A stretch of 64,000 nucleotides of DNA, from contig NZ_JAKRNM010000002.1 in assembly GCF_022346995.1 (NCBI RefSeq), positions 186,001 through 250,000 on the forward strand, written 5' to 3'. Below are positions 18,763 through 28,300 of this stretch, piece after piece; the stretch's first letter is position 1, and every line of letters begins with the position of its first letter. The position numbers were made by a program, and so were the translations under genes. Below the pieces are notes generated by a model that saw only the letters and a list, made by a program, of their open reading frames with translations, was not told the origin of the DNA and ran no database searches. The stretch comes from Paenibacillus sp. ACRRY. GTDB lineage: Bacteria > Bacillota > Bacilli > Paenibacillales > Paenibacillaceae.

Positions 18763-18776
18763 GTTGATTCAATCTT

Positions 18777-19436
18777 TTATAGCACCAATATGGGAATAAA
18801 TAAGGCCGGCAGCAGATTCAATACTTTGATATCTGTAATCTTTAGGACGTTCAATCCGGTGCAGAGCGCCAGAATACCACCAATCAACGTGATTTCGTTA
18901 ATGATGTTGGCCGTCATGTACACGGAGATAAAGTCAGCCGAGAAGAAGACCAGAGCTTCAATGACAAATAAAATAATCGCTGAAAACATGATGCCAAAGC
19001 CGAAGGAGGAAGCCAGAATTAAGGCCGTAATGCCCGAGAAAATGGTGTTGATCTGCAAAAACGTGTTATCTCCCTGAAGTGCGCTTTGCAGCGGTCCGAG
19101 AATCGGTATCGACCCTAAGCATAATAAAGAGATCGCAACCGTTAATCCTTCGTTCAGTCCATTGGATGAGAAGCGGGTCATGATCTTGGACAAGATCTGG
19201 TCGAAATTAATCAGTTGACCGATAATGCCGCCTACCGTAAGAAAAATAACAAACATGACCTGATATTGGCTGGTGGTGATGCTGTTGATGGTTGTGCTAA
19301 TGCCAATGATGATTGCACTGATCCCGATGACTTGATACAAGATGGCTTTATATCCGTCATTTACAAACTTTTTGGTTATCGCTCCAAGGGTACTTCCGAA
19401 TACAATGGAAAAGCAATTGACTAATATTCCTAACAT
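18777..19436 (-). CDS. DUF554-family integral membrane protein
   Basis: A 219-residue hydrophobic protein with about seven helices. It opens with MLGILVNCFSIVFGSTLGAITKKFVNDGYK and contains GIISTTINS-like and GGIIGQLINFD segments typical of the DUF554 (B. subtilis YdfK-like) family, whose function is not established. AGGAG precedes the ATG. It starts 16 bp after the amidohydrolase gene ends and is very likely co-transcribed with it, which suggests a transport or export role for the substrate or product of that enzyme. Confidence 0.88.
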   Translation of the reverse strand: MLGILVNCFSIVFGSTLGAITKKFVNDGYKAILYQVIGISAIIIGISTTINSITTSQYQVMFVIFLTVGGIIGQLINFDQILSKIMTRFSSNGLNEGLTVAISLLCLGSIPILGPLQSALQGDNTFLQINTIFSGITALILASSFGFGIMFSAIILFVIEALVFFSADFISVYMTANIINEITLIGGILALCTGLNVLKITDIKVLNLLPALFIPILVL

Positions 19437-19452
19437 GATTTCACTCCTGAAT

Positions 19453-20778
19453 TCACCAAACCGAGTTTAGAACATCGTCTACTTGCTGTATTCTCTTCAC
19501 AGATGGTGTTTGAATTAGATTTCCTTTGACCATGACCATCCGTACATCGGATAGTGCTTCAATGTTTTCCAGCGGGCTTTGGTCCAGCACGATCAGATCT
19601 GCCTGTTTTCCAATATCGACCGTACCTGTAACGTCTTCAATGCCGAGGATCTTCGCGTTGGTTCGGGTCACCATATCGATCAGCTGCTTGTTGTTAAGAT
19701 TCGTCTGTTTGATGTAATAGTCCATCTCTCTCCACATGTCATAGTGAGTCACATACGACATGGCGGCATCGGTGCCAAGACCGATGGTAATGCCGTTGTC
19801 GATGGCCTGCTGGGCACCTTTTAACATGGATGTATACACGAGTCTGGCGTTTTCTTTCACGGTTGCACTCACCTTCGTTACGCTGGTATCGAGCAGAGCA
19901 GAGGGATAAGCAGCCAGAAAGGTAGGAATAAGCGCAGTATAGCCGTTTAGGGCATTTGGATTGTTTTTGAACAGGCTGATAATCTCATCATCCATCTCGG
20001 AGCCGTGCTCAATGGTATCGACGCCGCCTTTTAATGCGACTCTGACACCTTCCGTGCTTTCCACGTGAGCTGCCACCCGCAACCCGATTTTGTGGGCTTC
20101 ATCGCAGATCGCGGCAACTTCTTCCACCGTCATCTGCAAACGGCCTGCTTCGCCGACCATTTTGGCATCCGTCACGCCGCCAGTCACGCAGATTTTGATG
20201 AGATCCACGCCGTTCTTCACATTGATGCGTACATTCTTTCGAGCTTCCCAAGGGGAGTCCCCAACGAGAGCAAGGAAAGGAGCACCATGTCCTCCCGTTA
20301 CGCTTAGGAAAAATCCAGAAACAAGCAGATTGGGACCAACGAAATCACCGTTATTAATCTCATCCCGCAATTTTACATCGGTATAGAAGAATTCACCGAC
20401 ACTGCGCATCGTGGTTACGCCTGCGTGGAGTGCGGTCAACGCATTGCGTTTCATTCGTTTTTTTAGAACGTTCTTGCCGAATTTCGTGTTCAGGATCCGA
20501 TCATATGCGAATTGCAGCATGCCTTCGCTGACAGACAGACTGAATGGCTTACCATCTGCAAAGAGATGAACGTGAGCATTGATTAAGCCAGGCATTACGT
20601 ATTTTCCCGATAGGTCGATGACCTCATAGTGGTTCGGAATGGCCTGTTCACTTGATTTTCCAATTCCCTGAATCAGCCCTTGCTCATTGACCAGTACAGT
20701 CATGTTTTTCTCCAGATTGCGATTAAGGTCTCCATGAATCAGATGGCAGTTCTTTAATGCATAAGCTGTTTTCGTCAT
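19453..20778 (-). CDS. Amidohydrolase-superfamily metal-dependent hydrolase (imidazolonepropionase/prolidase-like)
   Basis: A 441-residue cytoplasmic amidohydrolase. The small beta domain precedes the first metal motif LINAHVHLF; further ligands are KICVTGGVTD (the Lys that can be carbamylated), AAHVEST, IEHGSEMDDE and the catalytic Asp in GLGTDAAMSY. The chain closes with the composite-domain strand KQADLIVLDQSPLENIEALSDVRMVMVKG. It resembles the group that includes Xaa-Pro dipeptidases, carboxypeptidases and organophosphate-acid-anhydride-like enzymes, so the scissile bond may be an amide of an acyl amino acid or dipeptide. AAGGAGG precedes the ATG. Its promoter carries a copy of the operator found upstream of the neighbouring TetR gene. 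Confidence 0.88.
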   Translation of the reverse strand: MTKTAYALKNCHLIHGDLNRNLEKNMTVLVNEQGLIQGIGKSSEQAIPNHYEVIDLSGKYVMPGLINAHVHLFADGKPFSLSVSEGMLQFAYDRILNTKFGKNVLKKRMKRNALTALHAGVTTMRSVGEFFYTDVKLRDEINNGDFVGPNLLVSGFFLSVTGGHGAPFLALVGDSPWEARKNVRINVKNGVDLIKICVTGGVTDAKMVGEAGRLQMTVEEVAAICDEAHKIGLRVAAHVESTEGVRVALKGGVDTIEHGSEMDDEIISLFKNNPNALNGYTALIPTFLAAYPSALLDTSVTKVSATVKENARLVYTSMLKGAQQAIDNGITIGLGTDAAMSYVTHYDMWREMDYYIKQTNLNNKQLIDMVTRTNAKILGIEDVTGTVDIGKQADLIVLDQSPLENIEALSDVRMVMVKGNLIQTPSVKRIQQVDDVLNSVW

Positions 20779-20810
20779 TGGGTGTTCCTCCTTGAAATAA
20801 GTATAGAATT

Positions 20811-20837
20811 TAAAATTGAATTAATCATTCATTTTTG
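20811..20837. promoter_or_regulatory. Second TetR operator copy, upstream of amidohydrolase gene
   Basis: Read on the minus strand, this 27-bp stretch matches the TetR-gene palindrome (21565-21591) at about 20 of 27 positions, including the core AATGAATGA and the right half ATTC. Its centre is GAATGATTAATTC, again nearly palindromic. This suggests that the TetR protein controls the amidohydrolase/DUF554 unit. Confidence 0.55.
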
Positions 20838-20935
20838 AATCAAAAAAATAAGGGGGGTGGATCAGGCATTTTTTTGCGTGCGGACCAAGACGTTTTTTGA
20901 CCTGATCTGCACGCTGTGCCAGCTAGGCATATAGC

Positions 20936-21550
20936 TTATTCACTCAAACTCTTCATGCCGTATAACCGGTATACATATAACGCTTCAAAAATCTGCTTGC
21001 GGCTGTCCTCGCTCATGTCCCGTTTCAACAAATCCAGGTTCATGTCGATCACATTGTGCGCGAGAATATCGAGCATGATCAGGTTTTCTTCCATTCCGAT
21101 CTCATAATGCTTGTACTGCTTTTTGAGATAGGCCTTTTTGGTTTCGACCATGGTCTCTACGAGCTCGTTCTTGGCGTTGGTGTAGATCGTTCCTTTGTTC
21201 TTTTCGAAAATGATGATGACCTGGTTCCGGTATTTGCGTAATACATCAATCTGTTCCTGTAACAGTGCTGATTTCCTTTCGCTATCCGTTTCCGCCTCGA
21301 ACAAGTTCTGGTTATCGAAGTGAATGGTATCGACCAGCACTTTTTTTAGATAATTTACCAGATCGGGCGGCACGACTGCGTAGAACAGATCCTTTTTGTT
21401 TTTGAAATACGTATAGATATTGCCTACGGAAATATTGATTTCGTTCGCAATATCGCTCATTTTGGCATCGATAAAGCCTTTCTCGTAGAACACCTTCAGC
21501 GCTGCGTATTCAATTTCTTTCCTGACTTCGTCTTTCTTGGCTTGCACCAT
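20936..21550 (-). CDS. TetR-family transcriptional regulator
   Basis: A 204-residue regulator. The N-terminal HTH is clear: KEIEYAALKVFYEKGFIDAKMSDIANEINISVGNIYTYFKNKKDLFYAV, with the TetR hallmark turn before YTYFKNKKDL. The ligand-binding C-terminal part has no closer assignment. The ATG at 21550 is preceded by AAGGAG; the frame runs further upstream but lacks a ribosome site. A 27-bp palindrome overlaps the leader, and a related site precedes the amidohydrolase gene downstream on the same strand, so autoregulation plus control of that operon is likely. Confidence 0.92.
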   Translation of the reverse strand: MVQAKKDEVRKEIEYAALKVFYEKGFIDAKMSDIANEINISVGNIYTYFKNKKDLFYAVVPPDLVNYLKKVLVDTIHFDNQNLFEAETDSERKSALLQEQIDVLRKYRNQVIIIFEKNKGTIYTNAKNELVETMVETKKAYLKKQYKHYEIGMEENLIMLDILAHNVIDMNLDLLKRDMSEDSRKQIFEALYVYRLYGMKSLSE

Positions 21551-21564
21551 TGAGAACGACTCCT

Positions 21565-21591
21565 TAATAATGAATGAGTGATTCGTTATTA
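21565..21591. promoter_or_regulatory. TetR autoregulatory palindrome
   Basis: A 27-bp imperfect palindrome, 11 of 13 base pairs symmetric, with outer arms TAATAA/TTATTA and inner arms GAAT/ATTC. It lies 15 bp upstream of the TetR start codon. Length and symmetry suit a TetR dimer site. Confidence 0.65.
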
Positions 21592-21669
21592 GGTTATTCT
21601 TATTTAGTGGGTTTGTCAACAGGGACGAGAAGATCCTGAAAGATACGTTTCTGCGATCGGGTTGGAATG

Positions 21670-22014
21670 TCACATGCGCCAAGGGATCTGTGGAATTTTA
21701 TATCGAAAAAAGTTGTTTCCATCTTTTTTAACATAAATCCATGGTGGTGGTACTGGAGTACCTTTTGCTTTGTACAAGGCTGTGCCCTCGTCACTTAATG
21801 TATATCGTTCAAGACTATGTGTATCTTCAAAACTCACTGTTCCTTGGTAAGATAATCTCTTGCCTAGAATTTCTACATTAGGTGCACTTGAAATGATTCT
21901 GTTTGCCGTGTTAATCAATCCAATTCTCCCCGAAGACCATATGAATAATTCACTCAGCAATAATAAGCCAACCAAGATGGTGAAGCTTATAATAAGTAGT
22001 CGTTTTATTCTCAT
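21670..22014 (-). CDS. Small exported or membrane-anchored protein of unknown function
   Basis: A 114-residue protein that I do not recognise. Residues 5-27 form one strongly hydrophobic helix (LLIISFTILVGLLLLSELFIW), either a signal anchor or an uncleaved signal peptide, followed by a polar extracytoplasmic part of about 85 residues. AAAGGAGG lies at good spacing before the ATG, which supports a real gene. It is upstream of the TetR gene on the same strand with 119 bp between. Confidence 0.65.
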   Translation of the reverse strand: MRIKRLLIISFTILVGLLLLSELFIWSSGRIGLINTANRIISSAPNVEILGKRLSYQGTVSFEDTHSLERYTLSDEGTALYKAKGTPVPPPWIYVKKDGNNFFRYKIPQIPWRM

Positions 22015-22194
22015 AATCCTTGACCTCCTTTGAGAACATACTATGGCTAAACATCTCGAGTATCAATAATAATGTTCCCGCTTTCAATTAAGCATTGACT
22101 TTCGCGTTGTGTCCCCCTAAACTTCAATTATTAAAATACTTTTAAAAACATTTTTTTGAATGATAAATCAATTGAAAGGAGGGTTGAATTCTAA

Positions 22195-23229
22195 ATGCAG
22201 CCTACATCACACAACACCCAGCAGGTGAAGCGAATTAATGTGGAGCTGGTGAAGAACACGCTTAGATCAACGGGCGTGGGAACGAAGTCTTCCCTTGCGA
22301 ATCTGACAAAACTCAGTGTTGCTACCTGCGGCACGATCCTCAACGAGCTGCTCCAGACGGGAGAGATTATCGATCTGGGCCCGGATGAATCAAGCGGGGG
22401 GAGACCTGCGAGCAGATATCAATTCAATGCGGACTATGCCGGCGTGCTATGCGTGTTTATTCGAACAGAGGGCGGTGTTCACTCGATCACGCATCTTCAG
22501 GCCAATCTGAATGGCGAGATAAAGGATGAACAGACGCTTGTTCTGGATGAGATAACCGTGGCTACGGTGGAGGATCTGATTGCAGCCTTGATTGAAAAGT
22601 ACAACAATGTTCAGGCGATCGGGATTGGTATACCGGGGGTGGCCCACAACGGAATGATAGGCATTTGTGATGTGCCAGGTCTGGCAGGTCAGCCGCTGGG
22701 GCCGAAGCTCAAGGAGCGATTCGATGACGTGGAAGTTATCATTGACAATGACATGAATCTGACGGTGTACGGACTGTACAACGAGCAGCATTTTGAGGAA
22801 AAGAAAAACTTTGCGGTGGTCACTTTTCCAAAAAATCATTTTCCCGGGGCAGGTTTCATCATTGATGGTCACCCTTTGAAAGGGAACACGCATTTTAGCG
22901 GAGAGGTATCTTACCTGCCTTTTGGGGTGTCAGCCGAAGAACAGCTTCGGCTGCTGCAAACTCCGGAAGGACTGCATCAGCTGGTGGTCAAAACGCTAGT
23001 ATCCATCATTGTCATTATTAACCCGGCAGCGATCGTCATTACAGGAGACACGATGGACGCTGGCATGAAGCACAATCTGATCCAGGGTTGCCTGCAAACC
23101 ATTCCACAGGAGCACATGCCACAAGTCATGATTCAAAATGACACACGACGTGAATATGTTACCGGCCTGGTGGCTGTCACGTTGGAGAGCTTAACCTATC
23201 GCATCCAGTTAATTGAGAAAAAGTGGTAG
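22195..23229 (+). CDS. ROK-family transcriptional regulator (NagC/XylR type)
   Basis: A 344-residue protein with an N-terminal winged HTH (VKNTLRSTGVGTKSSLANLTKLSVATCGTILNELLQTGEI) followed by the SGGRPASRY strand typical of ROK repressors, then a sugar-kinase-like fold with GIGIPG and DNDMN. The zinc motif CxCGxxGCxE of ROK kinases is absent: the segment reads HFSGEVSYLPFG. It is therefore a regulator rather than a sugar kinase, and may not need zinc. AAAGGAGGG precedes the ATG. The MFS transporter gene follows after 50 bp and is probably its target or operon partner. Confidence 0.88.
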   Translation: MQPTSHNTQQVKRINVELVKNTLRSTGVGTKSSLANLTKLSVATCGTILNELLQTGEIIDLGPDESSGGRPASRYQFNADYAGVLCVFIRTEGGVHSITHLQANLNGEIKDEQTLVLDEITVATVEDLIAALIEKYNNVQAIGIGIPGVAHNGMIGICDVPGLAGQPLGPKLKERFDDVEVIIDNDMNLTVYGLYNEQHFEEKKNFAVVTFPKNHFPGAGFIIDGHPLKGNTHFSGEVSYLPFGVSAEEQLRLLQTPEGLHQLVVKTLVSIIVIINPAAIVITGDTMDAGMKHNLIQGCLQTIPQEHMPQVMIQNDTRREYVTGLVAVTLESLTYRIQLIEKKW

Positions 23230-23279
23230 ATCATATGTGACGAATCGTTATTTGTCTTATACAACAGGAGGTACTCATT

Positions 23280-24524
23280 TTGGAGCAGCAAGCAAGTAAA
23301 AAGAAGTTTAATAAGATGTATGCCATGCAGCTGGCGACCATCTTTATTGGTTTTATTGTGTTTGGCATATCGGAAAATATTAAAGGCCCGGCGATTCCGC
23401 GCATTCAATTCGACTTCAATCTGGACGAGAAGCAGCTCGGAACGTTGTTATCCCTGAACGCATTGGGGTACCTGATCGCTTGTTCATTCACGGCTATCCT
23501 TGTCCGCAAATGGGGCATCAAGGCAGTTAGCATCATCTCCTTTGCCTCCATGATTCTCTCGGGTGTGTTCATTTATTTATCCCATACATATCCGCTCTTT
23601 GCTTCATCGTATTTCTTCATGTACATCGGTAACGGCATGCTGGAGATTGCGCTGGCGATACTGGGTGCTCGGATTTTTGTGAAGAATACAGGCACAATGA
23701 TGAACCTGTCCCATTTCTTCTATGGTCTGAGTTCTACCGTAGCTCCGCTGCTGGCAACGGGAGTCATGTCACTGACGGTATTTGGACATGAACTGGACTG
23801 GCGCGGCATGTATCTGGTCATGTTGTCCTTGTGTTTATTGCCGATTATTGCGGCAATGCTCAGTACGTTTCCGGGAGATGATCTTCCGCATGAAGACCGG
23901 GTTTCTTTGAAAATGCTGACACGTGATCCGGCCATCTGGATGATGGTGCTGATTCTTTCTTTTGGCGTGGTATCCGAACTGGCTGTGGGCGGCTGGCTTG
24001 TAAACTTCCTGGAAAAGGCATATACATGGGACACCGTGAAGGCTTCGGGGATGCTGTCTGCATTTTTCCTTAGCTTCTCACTCGGGCGTCTGCTGCTCGG
24101 TCCACTTACGGACCGAATTGGTTTCGTGCTTTCATTAATTGTTTTCTCGGCTTACTCAGCTGTATGTACGTTCGCGGCCATCGCGGGCGGTGAGGGGTTG
24201 GCGTTCCTGTTTGCCGTGTCTGGTGCAGGTATTGCGATGATCTATCCAACCGTGATGGCATTTATTGCGAAAAGGTATCCAAACGGAAGCGATACCGCCA
24301 TTACATTTGCGGTTACCCTGATGGGGGTCGGCAGCGTCATTGGTAACTATGCGATTGGTTGGGTTATTGAAGGCGTGAAGAACGCGTATGGTGCAACTAC
24401 TCCGTTGGGGCTGCTTCGCGGTCTGCAGGCAGGGTATGGGTTTATCGGTTTGTGCGCTGTGATCTGTGCGGCGTCGGGCGTGGTGCTGTTTGTGTATCTG
24501 AAACGGAAGCAGGAACTGATTTAG
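23280..24524 (+). CDS. MFS transporter (FucP/sugar-porter-like)
   Basis: A 414-residue, 12-helix major facilitator. The loop between helices 2 and 3 (VRKWGIKAVSIISF) and the symmetric GRLLLGPLTDRIGF before helix 9 carry the family A-motif remnants. A TTG start at 23280 is taken because CAGGAGG precedes it. The coupling with a ROK regulator suggests a carbohydrate or related substrate. No enzyme gene accompanies the pair, so the cargo stays open. Confidence 0.9.
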   Translation: MEQQASKKKFNKMYAMQLATIFIGFIVFGISENIKGPAIPRIQFDFNLDEKQLGTLLSLNALGYLIACSFTAILVRKWGIKAVSIISFASMILSGVFIYLSHTYPLFASSYFFMYIGNGMLEIALAILGARIFVKNTGTMMNLSHFFYGLSSTVAPLLATGVMSLTVFGHELDWRGMYLVMLSLCLLPIIAAMLSTFPGDDLPHEDRVSLKMLTRDPAIWMMVLILSFGVVSELAVGGWLVNFLEKAYTWDTVKASGMLSAFFLSFSLGRLLLGPLTDRIGFVLSLIVFSAYSAVCTFAAIAGGEGLAFLFAVSGAGIAMIYPTVMAFIAKRYPNGSDTAITFAVTLMGVGSVIGNYAIGWVIEGVKNAYGATTPLGLLRGLQAGYGFIGLCAVICAASGVVLFVYLKRKQELI

Positions 24525-24544
24525 TTATCCTTGTTATGGTATAG

Positions 24545-24573
24545 GAATCCTCGTTGGAGTTAAACGGGGATTC
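24545..24573 (+). terminator. Terminator after the MFS gene
   Basis: GAATCCTCGTT pairs with AACGGGGATTC (one G-T pair) around a short loop, followed by TTTTATTTATT. Confidence 0.85.
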
Positions 24574-24742
24574 TTTTATTTATTGATTCTGAGATACATG
24601 ATGCTATTATTTTAGCTAGCCGTAGAAGAATTATAATTTTTAATTTACAGACGGATGCAATGCAACTTTTGGTGTTTTATAGAGAATATCGCGGGGCGAG
24701 GTATAATTGGAGCAACTATCAAACGAAAGGTATGAGATTGAC

Positions 24743-25009
24743 ATGACTACAGCCATACTTAGAAAATGGGGAAATAATATCGCAATTTGTATTCCTAACC
24801 AAGTACTTAAACGTCTTAATCTGAAGGAAGGTTCGGAAGTTGAGATTTTAGTGACGGCAGACAATGAATTGTTGTTGCGCCCAAAAACCAAACTGACCAA
24901 TTACAATGAAGAACTGCGCTCTCATCAAAAGACTCTGCTCTCTAAAGTGAAAGAGGATAAACGACATGATGAAATAGACTTTGGCACGGAAGGGAACGAG
25001 TTGCTTTGA
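24743..25009 (+). CDS. AbrB/MazE-type antitoxin-like DNA-binding protein, without toxin partner
   Basis: An 88-residue protein with an N-terminal SpoVT/AbrB swapped-hairpin domain of the MazE type (TTAILRKWGNNIAICIPNQVLKRLNLKEGSEVEILVTADNELLLRPK). The charged C-terminal tail would normally bind a MazF-type toxin. After the stop codon comes a terminator and no MazF-like frame on either strand, so it is either a solitary antitoxin or a stand-alone regulator. The ATG at 24743 follows AAAGG at a long spacing of 12 bases; an upstream in-frame start at 24707 is possible but would add an atypical extension. Confidence 0.8.
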   Translation: MTTAILRKWGNNIAICIPNQVLKRLNLKEGSEVEILVTADNELLLRPKTKLTNYNEELRSHQKTLLSKVKEDKRHDEIDFGTEGNELL

Positions 25010-25038
25010 GTATCCAAATGAGATCCCATACTTAAGTT

Positions 25039-25069
25039 CACGTCCATCTCAATGACGTGGATTTTTTTT
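25039..25069 (+). terminator. Terminator after the antitoxin-like gene
   Basis: CACGTC and GACGTG form a 6-bp stem around a 9-base loop, followed by GGA and a T8 run. Confidence 0.7.
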
Positions 25070-25246
25070 GTTATTATCCCGAAAGGAATTTTCGAACTCT
25101 TCTGTTCTTGTTTTACCTAGTTTTAATAAAGCAACGAATTATATTGTTTCGATATAGAATTTGGAATTTATCCGGTGATTAAATGCATTTAGTAGACACT
25201 CCTAGTGAAAAGAAAGATTTTAATCCTCTGAAAATGTTTCCCATTT

Positions 25247-25264
25247 ATAGTATGATCATACTAT
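25247..25264. promoter_or_regulatory. 18-bp perfect palindrome upstream of GNAT-fusion operon
   Basis: ATAGTATGATCATACTAT is its own reverse complement over all 18 bases. It includes a possible -10 element (TATGAT) and lies 113 bp before the start codon, a suitable place for a repressor dimer. The cognate regulator is not evident; none is encoded next to it. Confidence 0.55.
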
Positions 25265-25376
25265 CGATAGCTTCTGCAAACACGTACTCTATCATTTCTG
25301 AGGCTATCGGATAAGGTCGGGTCATCACGAACGAGCACGAAGACCACCCTATACATAAAGCAAAGGGGATAGAGAC

Positions 25377-28300
25377 ATGGCAGTCACCTCAAATCTAGAA
25401 CAGATTCGCATTATCGAATACGATCACTCTTACGCTGCCGCACTCGCAGATATGTGGAACCGCAGCAATGAAAGCTGGGGAGGCGGTACGAACCAGAGAA
25501 CGGAGGATACCGTGCGCCGGGAGATGGAGAGTTCGTCCAATTTGCATGTGTTTCTCGCGGTTCATGAGCATGAAGTGGTTGGCTTTTGCAGCTTTGCCCA
25601 CTACCGTTTCGATGAAGGTGCGCTGTATGTACCGTTATTGAACGTGCGTCCCGATTATCATGGCCATAAGGTCGGCCGCAATCTGATCCTGAACGCCGTT
25701 CGCAAAACCGTGGAAGCGGGGTGGCCCCGCCTCGATCTATTCACGTGGGCAGGCAATACCAAGGCCGTGCCGATGTACAAGAAGTGCGGTTTCTTCTGGG
25801 AGAAAAAAGAGGACAATGTGCACCTGATGAACTTCATCCCGACCGTCTTGCAGACCGAGGCGCTCGCTCCATACTTCGAGGTGCTGGATTGGTATACCGA
25901 CAGTACGCGTGAACTCGTCATTGAGCCGGATGGCCGGCGTGAGTGTGGCTTTGATTTCTTTGATTACACTTGGAAAAAGGGAGACATCTCTCTGCGCGCC
26001 GAGTTTGAGAAGTCCGGTCGAGGCTTGACCGCGCTCGAAACGCCAGATTACGAAATCTCGACAGAGATGGACGACCATGATCTGGTGTTTGGCTCCATAT
26101 ACAAGGTTCGCTACCGAATCAAGAACTGCTCAGCATCTGAGCTGACGTTCGAAATCAAGGGGCAGGACAACAAAAATATTCGCTTTGCTCTGGACACCAC
26201 AAGAGAAGTGGCTCCGGGAGAGGCGATCATTGTGGAAGGCGAGTTCCATCTGGACCCGGTCACAGAGGAACAGAACCTGATGAAGACCCACCCTGTTGTC
26301 GCCAGCACATGGCTGATTGGCGGCAGGAAAGCGGAATTCCGTATAGGCGTTGCACCGAAGTTTCCAGCCAAGCTGAACCTGGTGCTGCCCGTGAAGGAAC
26401 TGTACACAGGCGTCCCGGCAGAGCTGGTTCTGAACGTGGAGAACAATTATGATGCCGACGCCGAGTTTGCTTTTGACCTGCCTGAGGATGAATTCCTGGA
26501 ATGGACAGAGCCTTCGGTACGTGTTACCGTGCCTGCGAAGGGTAAAGCTTCGATACCTGTATCCTTTATCCTACGCTCGTATGGACTTTATTCGAGGCAG
26601 GTGGAAGTGACAGCTGTTCCGGCAGGTCACCAGCCAGTCGTTTTCACAAGTAAACTCTCCGTCCTGATGAAGGGGACCCAAGGGCGTTATGGAGGAGAGC
26701 ACGGGGATCAATGGGTAGCTGTGAATGGCGCATTCTCCCTTCATATGAGCAGACAAGATAATACGATGTGGATCGAATATCCGGGCTCTCACCACACATT
26801 CTGGTGGACCTATCCGAAGCTGGGTAAGCCGTTTGCCGAGGAGTTTTCCAAGAAACAAGCCAGAGAAGTCAACATCTATCCCGAAGGGGACCGTCAGGTT
26901 CTTGAAGCTCTCTATGAATCGGAGGACTTTCCTGGGTTGCAGATCAAGTCTGTGGTCCATTTGTTTGCCAGCGGCATTGCGGAATTTAACCACGAAATAA
27001 TCAATACGCGCAGTACAGAGCTGGAAGAGAATATGAGTTTGATGACCAACTTCGGATTCTACGGCAATCGGCTAATTCTGCCATATCAAGGTCGGTATGT
27101 GGACATGGGTGATACGTACTCTAGTGATCCGGGCCATTGGGATAGTGCACAAATCACGGAGAATTGGCTTTTCTGCAAGGAAGCGTATGGAGCATGTGGT
27201 ATCTATTGGGACCCTTCGATGAAGCTGCTTCGTCCAGAATATACATTGGGGCTGGAACATGAGCTTGGACGGATGCCGGCAGGGGCTGTTGTGCAGACCA
27301 AGAAGACTGTATTTGCGTTGAACACCTTTGTTAAATGGCAGGATTTCCGTTCTTTTGCACGTAAAGAGCCCGATCTGATTGTACCTGTGCTGGATGAACA
27401 TCTCGAACTGGCTCTGGGTAATGGCAATCCGTTTGCCGGAGGAAAGCTGCAGGCAGAATTGGTAGAGCGAAAAATGATACCACTAGCCGGAAATCTGGAG
27501 CTGTATGCGCAGAACGGTGGTGCATCAGAGTTTAAAGTTGCAGATATGGAATTAAACCGGGAGCAGGACCTTCGCTCTGTACAGTTGGAGTTCTCCCCTG
27601 AGGAAACCGTGGCAGAGGAAAACAGTGAACATGGCTGGAAGATTCGAGCCGTATATCGCGGAGAGGATCGGATTCAGGAACGGACCGCTCTCTGGTTTCC
27701 GAAGACGCAATCCGCGGTTAACTGTGTGATTGAAGAAGGGCAGGCAGGTCCGGTGTACACGGTGAGCAATGGAGTTCTCACGATCGCAGCAGCACCCGGG
27801 TTCGGAAGTGTTGTGCATTCCTTAACGTATCAGGGTGAGGAATGGCTGGACAGTTCGTATCCGGAAGCTGCTCCGCGTTCCTGGTGGAATCCTTGGTACG
27901 GCGGGCTTGGTGTGGGAATCCCCGGCATGAATGGTTTCAGCCGTCAGCAGGAGCACCGAAGTGCAGAGTGGACGGAGCAGAAGGATGATCACGGAAACGT
28001 CTGGACAGGAATCTGCATGACGACCCGGATCGAGAAGCAGGAAGCGAATCGGGGGATCACGCTACAACAGCGTTACCTTATGCTGCCTGGCGTGCCAGTT
28101 CTCTGCTCGCTGCATTCGGTGACGAACGAGACCGGATGGATGCTGGCGGACTACTCGCTTACGGAAGATCATTTCTTCAAGCCGTCACCCATCTTTGCCG
28201 AAGGTTGGGTGGAACATCCCGAGCAAGGACGGTTCTCCTTAGGGAAAGTGGATGCAGGTCTTCAATTGAAGGGACTCTTGCGAATAGGTGCGGTTACGCG

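Larger units (their letters stand above)
25010..25376. other. 367-bp region: terminator, palindrome and leader of the GNAT-fusion operon
   Basis: I see no gene. The stretch holds the antitoxin-gene terminator, an AT-rich stretch, the 18-bp palindrome at 25247-25264, and an inverted repeat CGATAGC (25265-25271 region) / GCTATCG (near 25302-25308) further into the leader. It most likely contains the promoter and operator of the downstream operon. Confidence 0.5.

Noticed and set aside
20860..20925. GCGTGC/GCACGC inverted repeat as terminator of the TetR gene
   Set aside because: On the minus strand the second arm is followed by an A-run, not a T-run, so it is not an intrinsic terminator for that gene.
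25010..25376. A MazF-type toxin gene after the antitoxin-like gene
   Set aside because: No frame of suitable length or motif exists on either strand; a terminator follows directly.
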